Shown here one piece after another: positions 4,825 to 8,056 of a stretch of DNA of 8,056 nucleotides. Source of the DNA: Gracilibacteraceae bacterium. GTDB lineage: Bacteria > Bacillota > Desulfitobacteriia > Desulfitobacteriales > Syntrophobotulaceae. A model generated the notes under the pieces. That model searched no databases, was not told the origin of the DNA, and worked only from the letters and a program-made list of their open reading frames with translations. The translations under genes and the position numbers were made by a program. Position 1 is the first letter of the stretch. Each line of letters begins with the position of its first letter. Where the stretch lies: contig JAISEW010000139.1 of the NCBI GenBank assembly GCA_031263945.1, positions 1-8,056 on the forward strand, in the 5' to 3' direction.

Positions 4825-5076
4825 GTGGCGAATGTGAACAGTGGCAAAAGAGACCGTTCCCGGCGTACGCGCCGCAAAGTATGCGAGTTTTGTGTCAACA
4901 AAGTGGAACACATTGATTATAAGGATATAGCGCGGTTGAAAAAATTCATAACGATGGAGCGAGGCAAAATAATGCCCCGCCGCGTCTCCGGCAATTGCGC
5001 CAAGCATCAGCGTCAGGTGACTATAGCCATCAAACGGGCGCGGGCCATCGCTCTCTTGCCGTACATGATCGACTAA
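4825..5076 (+). CDS. rpsR: 30S ribosomal protein S18, zinc-ligand (C+) form
   Basis: Small-subunit protein that pairs with S6 on the platform of the 30S subunit. The 83-aa product has a basic N-terminus, then H-I-D-Y-K-D, L-K-K-F-I, R-G-K-I-M-P-R-R-V, and C-A-K-H-Q-R-Q-V-T-I-A-I-K-R-A-R-A-I-A-L-L-P-Y, the standard S18 core. Residues C20, C23, C58 and H61 form a C-x2-C plus C-x2-H set, the pattern of zinc-binding S18; B. subtilis S18 lacks it. The start is GTG at 4825, directed by AAAGGAGG; the longer frame from ATG 4807 reads through the ribosome binding site and is unlikely. It follows ssb by 36 bases and is the last gene of the operon before the terminator at 5104-5130. Confidence 0.97.
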   Translation: MANVNSGKRDRSRRTRRKVCEFCVNKVEHIDYKDIARLKKFITMERGKIMPRRVSGNCAKHQRQVTIAIKRARAIALLPYMID

Positions 5077-5088
5077 AACGGCAAGGGA
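5052..5088 (+). promoter_or_regulatory. Hairpin spanning the rpsR stop codon
   Basis: The arms 5052-5062 and 5078-5088 pair over 11 bp (core CTTGCCGT with ACGGCAAG, one G-U pair) with a 15-base loop containing the TAA stop. No T-tract follows. It may protect the 3' end of the operon mRNA or slow polymerase ahead of the terminator 15 bases downstream. Confidence 0.45.
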
Positions 5089-5103
5089 CTCGGAGGCTGG
5101 AGG

Positions 5104-5130
5104 AAAAAGAGAGGATACCCTCTCTTTTTT
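5104..5130 (+). terminator. Intrinsic terminator after rpsR
   Basis: AAAAAGAGAGG (5104-5114) and CCTCTCTTTTT (5119-5129) form a perfect stem around the loop ATAC and run into six T residues. The GC part of the stem is 6 bp, so termination may be partial. The mirrored A-tract makes it formally bidirectional. It closes the rpsF-ssb-rpsR operon and lies only 27 bases before the gyrA start. Confidence 0.85.
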
Positions 5131-5157
5131 ACCGTATGGCGGGCGTAAGGAGGGCCT

Positions 5158-7641
5158 ATGGACACGGAAATAACCGCCGGCAAGATTTTGCCGGTAGAGA
5201 TAGCGAAAGAACTCAAACAATCGTTCATGGAATATTCTATGAGCGTCATCGTCAGCCGGGCGCTGCCGGATGCCCGTGACGGGCTGAAACCGGTGCACCG
5301 GCGCATCCTGTACACATTGCACGAAGCGGGCATGACCGCAACAAAACCGTACAGCAAAGCGGCCCGCCTGGTCGGCGACTGCATGGGTAAATATCACCCC
5401 CACGGCGACTCGTCCATCTATGACGCCACTGTGCGCATGGCCCAGGACTTCGCCTCGCGCTACCCCCTCGTGGACGGGCACGGCAATTTCGGCTCCGTGG
5501 ACGGGGACGCGCCGGCCGCCATGCGTTACACGGAATTGCGCATGGCCTCTCTCACCACATATATGCTGGCGGATCTGGAAAAAGAAACCGTCGATTTCAT
5601 GCCCAATTATGACGAAAAAACGGAAGAACCGACGGTTTTGCCGGCCAAATTCCCCAACCTGCTCGTCAACGGCTCTTCCGGCATCGCGGTCGGCATGGCG
5701 ACGAACATCCCGCCCCACAATCTGGGCGAAGTGATCGACGCGGCGGTCTACATTCTGGACGGCCAGGAAAACCCGGATTTTGAGCCCTCATTTCGCGAGT
5801 TGCTCCGTCTGGTCAAAGGTCCGGATTTTCCGACCGCCGGCATCATCATGGGCACGGACGGCATAGAAAAAGCCTACGCCACGGGACGCGGCAGCGTCAA
5901 AACGCGCGCCCGCGCCAATATCGAAACGATGGAAAAATCCGGCCGCATGCAGATCGTCGTCACGGAGATCCCCTACATGGTGAACAAGGCGAAGATGGTG
6001 GAAAAAATCGCCGAACTCGTGCAAGAGAAAAAAATTGAGGGCATTTCCGAGCTGCGGGACGAGTCGAACCGCAAAGGCATCCGGGTGGTGATGGAACTGC
6101 GCCGCGACGCCAATCCCCAAGTCGTCCTCAACCTTTTGTACAAACACACGCAGATGGAAGAAGCCTTCGGCGTCAACATGCTGGCCCTCGTGGACGGCGC
6201 CCCGCGTCTGCTCACTTTGCCGCAGGCCCTGGATCATTTCATCCGCCATCAGAAAGAGATCATCGTGCGCCGCAGCCGGCACGATCTGAAAAAAGCGGAG
6301 GCGGAAGCCCATATCGTGGAGGGTTTGCGCAAAGCGCTGGACTGCATCGATGAGGTGATCGCCATCCTGCGCTCGTCGCGGGACGATCAGACGGCGCGCG
6401 GCCGCCTGACGCTGGAGCTGGGGTTCACGGAGATCCAGGCCGGGGCCATCCTGGACATGCGTATGCGCCGCCTGACGGGCCTGGAGCGGGAAAAACTGGA
6501 CGAGCAGTACCGGAAACTCCAGGATGAGATCGCTTACCTCCAGGCCGTGCTGGCCTCGGAAAAAATGGTGCGCGGCATCATCAAGACGGAATTGCTGGAA
6601 ATCCGGGATAAATTTGCCGATCCCCGCCGCACAGTCATCGCCCTTGACACGAGCAAAATGGAGGTGGAGGATTTAATCGCCGATGAGGACGTCGTGATCA
6701 CGATCACGAACCGCGGTTATATCAAACGCCTGCCGCTGGCGACTTATCGCAGCCAGAAGCGCGGCGGCGTCGGGGTCAAAGGCATGTCGACCGGGGAAAA
6801 CGATTTTGTGGAAAATATGTTCGTCGCCTCGACCCACCATTATTTGCTAGTATTTACCAGCAAAGGAAAAGTTTACCGATTGCGGGCGCATGAAGTGCCG
6901 GAAGGGGGCCGCACGGCCAAAGGCACGGCGATCGTCAATCTGCTCAATGTTTCTCAGGACGAAAAAGTGACGGCGACGATGCCGGTGCGCGAGTTCGCCG
7001 CGGATAATTTCCTTTTGACGGCGACGAAAAAAGGCGTCGTGAAAAAGACCCGGCTGAGCGAATACAACACCCAGCGCCGGGACGGGCTCATCGCCCTGAC
7101 GCTGGACGAAGACGACGAGCTGATCGGCGTGCGCCTGACGCGCGGTCAGGACGACGTGCTGCTGGCCACGCGCCTGGGCATGGTCGTGCGTTTTGCCGAG
7201 GAAGATATCCGGGCCATGGGGCGTTCCGCCCGCGGCGTGCGAGGCATCCGGCTTAAACCGGCGGATTTTGTCATCGCGATGGATACGGTGGAACCGGGCG
7301 ACGCGCAGACGACGGTTTTGTCCGTCACGGAAAACGGCTTCGCCAAACGCTCCTTCCTGACGGAGTATCGCAAGACCAACCGCGGCGGCACCGGCATCAT
7401 CGGCCACCGCCTGACGGAAAAAACCGGTCTGGTCGCCGGCATCAAACTCGTGCGCGGCGAGGAAGAACTGATGATCATCACGGACGTCGGCAAGGTCATC
7501 CGCCAGGAAGTGCAGGGGATCTCCGTTTCCGGCCGCGCTTCTCAGGGCGTCAAGGCCGTGCAGACCAAAGATAAGGACGAAGACGCGGCGGACGCGCGCG
7601 TAGCCGCCATAGCGAAATTTATTTCCCGCGACGAGGATTGA
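5158..7641 (+). CDS. gyrA: DNA gyrase subunit A
   Basis: Breakage-reunion subunit of gyrase, which with GyrB introduces negative supercoils using ATP. The 827-aa length is normal. The N-terminal winged-helix/tower region starts I-L-P-V-E-I, then SFMEYSMSVIVSRALPDARD (22-41), and the quinolone region GKYHPHGDSSIYDATVRMAQ (77-96). The catalytic tyrosine is Y124 in A-A-M-R-Y-T-E. The coiled-coil part follows to about 490, and the C-terminal beta-pinwheel (about 500-820) carries the GyrA box as QKRGGVG (533-539; canonical QRRGGKG), which marks gyrase rather than topoisomerase IV. Quinolone positions equivalent to E. coli S83 and D87 are S85 and D89, the sensitive-type residues. The start ATG has AAGGAGGG 3 to 4 bases upstream, a short spacing. 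gyrB is not adjacent in this window. Transcription either reads through the upstream terminator or starts at a promoter I could not place. Confidence 0.98.
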   Translation: MDTEITAGKILPVEIAKELKQSFMEYSMSVIVSRALPDARDGLKPVHRRILYTLHEAGMTATKPYSKAARLVGDCMGKYHPHGDSSIYDATVRMAQDFASRYPLVDGHGNFGSVDGDAPAAMRYTELRMASLTTYMLADLEKETVDFMPNYDEKTEEPTVLPAKFPNLLVNGSSGIAVGMATNIPPHNLGEVIDAAVYILDGQENPDFEPSFRELLRLVKGPDFPTAGIIMGTDGIEKAYATGRGSVKTRARANIETMEKSGRMQIVVTEIPYMVNKAKMVEKIAELVQEKKIEGISELRDESNRKGIRVVMELRRDANPQVVLNLLYKHTQMEEAFGVNMLALVDGAPRLLTLPQALDHFIRHQKEIIVRRSRHDLKKAEAEAHIVEGLRKALDCIDEVIAILRSSRDDQTARGRLTLELGFTEIQAGAILDMRMRRLTGLEREKLDEQYRKLQDEIAYLQAVLASEKMVRGIIKTELLEIRDKFADPRRTVIALDTSKMEVEDLIADEDVVITITNRGYIKRLPLATYRSQKRGGVGVKGMSTGENDFVENMFVASTHHYLLVFTSKGKVYRLRAHEVPEGGRTAKGTAIVNLLNVSQDEKVTATMPVREFAADNFLLTATKKGVVKKTRLSEYNTQRRDGLIALTLDEDDELIGVRLTRGQDDVLLATRLGMVVRFAEEDIRAMGRSARGVRGIRLKPADFVIAMDTVEPGDAQTTVLSVTENGFAKRSFLTEYRKTNRGGTGIIGHRLTEKTGLVAGIKLVRGEEELMIITDVGKVIRQEVQGISVSGRASQGVKAVQTKDKDEDAADARVAAIAKFISRDED

Positions 7642-7649
7642 AAAAACGC

Positions 7650-8056
7650 ATGAAAAGCTGCCATTGGGTCACAGCAGTGTTTATCCTTATCATCGGCGGG
7701 TTTTTCCTCTTGAACCGCCTGATCCCGCCGCCGGAATTTTCCGCGAGCGAACGGCGCCTGCTGCGGGTGATGCCGGAATTTAGCGGCGCTGCGGTGCTGA
7801 GCGGCGCTTTCATGTCGGATTTTGAGGATTACGCCGCGGACAGTTTCGTTTTTCGCGACGGGCTGCGCTCGCTCAAAGCGGCGGCGGTTTTTGGCTTATT
7901 CCGTCAATCGGATAAATCCGGCCTTTATTACAACGCGGCGGCGGGGGCCGGCAAGATCGAAAAACTGAACGAGGCCTCCCTCGCCCGCGTGGCGGCGAAA
8001 ATAAGCGCGCTGGCGGCGGGACTGGCGGAATGCCGTCTTTATTATGCCGTGATCCC
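7650..8056 (+). CDS. DHHW/AlgX-like membrane-anchored protein, C-terminus cut by window edge
   Basis: The frame opens at ATG 7650, 8 bases after the gyrA stop, and is open to the right edge (135 complete codons). Residues about 6-24 are a hydrophobic segment (WVTAVFILIIGGFFLL), a probable signal anchor with the rest outside the membrane. After it come S-A-S-E-R-R-L-L (31-38), MPEFSGAAVLSGAFMSDFED (41-60), D-S-F-V-F-R-D (64-70) and L-R-S-L-K (72-76), the N-terminal pattern of DHHW proteins, which are SGNH-hydrolase-like and related to AlgX/AlgJ, linked to acylation of surface polysaccharides. The Y-Y-A-V-I-P at the cut is where the family enters its core fold; the catalytic DHHW segment lies outside the window. 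A TTG at 7638, overlapping the gyrA stop, is an alternative start adding M-K-K-R. The nearest ribosome site is GAGGA at the gyrA end, so translation may be coupled. Family moderately sure, function unknown. Confidence 0.72.
   Translation, partial: MKSCHWVTAVFILIIGGFFLLNRLIPPPEFSASERRLLRVMPEFSGAAVLSGAFMSDFEDYAADSFVFRDGLRSLKAAAVFGLFRQSDKSGLYYNAAAGAGKIEKLNEASLARVAAKISALAAGLAECRLYYAVI

Noticed and set aside
4895..4923. Possible promoter inside rpsR (TCAACA, 17 bases, TATAAG) that could serve gyrA
   Set aside because: The sequence is fixed by conserved S18 codons (H-I-D-Y-K-D), the -35 is poor, and any transcript would still meet the terminator at 5104-5130.
4804..5718. 304-codon minus-strand frame across rpsR and gyrA
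   Set aside because: It runs antisense through two conserved genes and the terminator; His/Arg/Val-rich composition is typical of a shadow frame.
1..8056. CRISPR array, tRNA, rRNA, transposase or integrase
   Set aside because: No regularly spaced direct repeats, cloverleaf-like segments or mobile-element protein motifs were seen on either strand.

Overview
The window is a mostly housekeeping stretch of a bacterial chromosome, probably from a moderately high-GC member of the Bacillota. The evidence is the primary sigma factor, which is short (about 365 aa) and of the SigA type without the large region 1.1 to 1.2 insert of proteobacterial RpoD, the dnaG-sigA gene pair, the rpsF-ssb-rpsR operon, strong AGGAGG-type ribosome binding sites and frequent TTG/GTG starts. 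I cannot name the class or genus from sequence alone.

Layout. On the minus strand, reading leftward from about position 3930, come a roughly 185-base leader with two hairpins and a possible 36-codon small ORF, dnaG (primase, TTG start), sigA/rpoD (primary sigma factor, 24 bases after dnaG), a 77-base spacer holding a dispersed-type palindromic repeat, and an AT-rich gene for a NADAR-domain protein that runs off the left edge. On the plus strand, reading rightward from a well-formed extended -10 promoter at 3902-3930, come a structured leader resembling the S6:S18 autoregulatory RNA motif, rpsF (S6), ssb, rpsR (S18, zinc-ligand version), an intrinsic terminator, gyrA, and the first 135 codons of a membrane-anchored DHHW/AlgX-like protein cut by the right edge.

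The two arms diverge from one short intergenic region (3746-4025). Its -10 sequence is nearly symmetric and carries a TGN extension on both strands, so one element may serve both directions. The arms thus couple primase and sigma factor on one side with ribosomal proteins, SSB and gyrase on the other, that is, replication, transcription and translation start-up functions.

The least ordinary parts are the NADAR gene (an ADP-ribose N-glycosidase-like fold with an extra N-terminal module and base composition unlike its neighbours), the compact divergent control region, and the terminator placed only 27 bases before the gyrA start. I see no CRISPR array, tRNA, rRNA, transposase or integrase.
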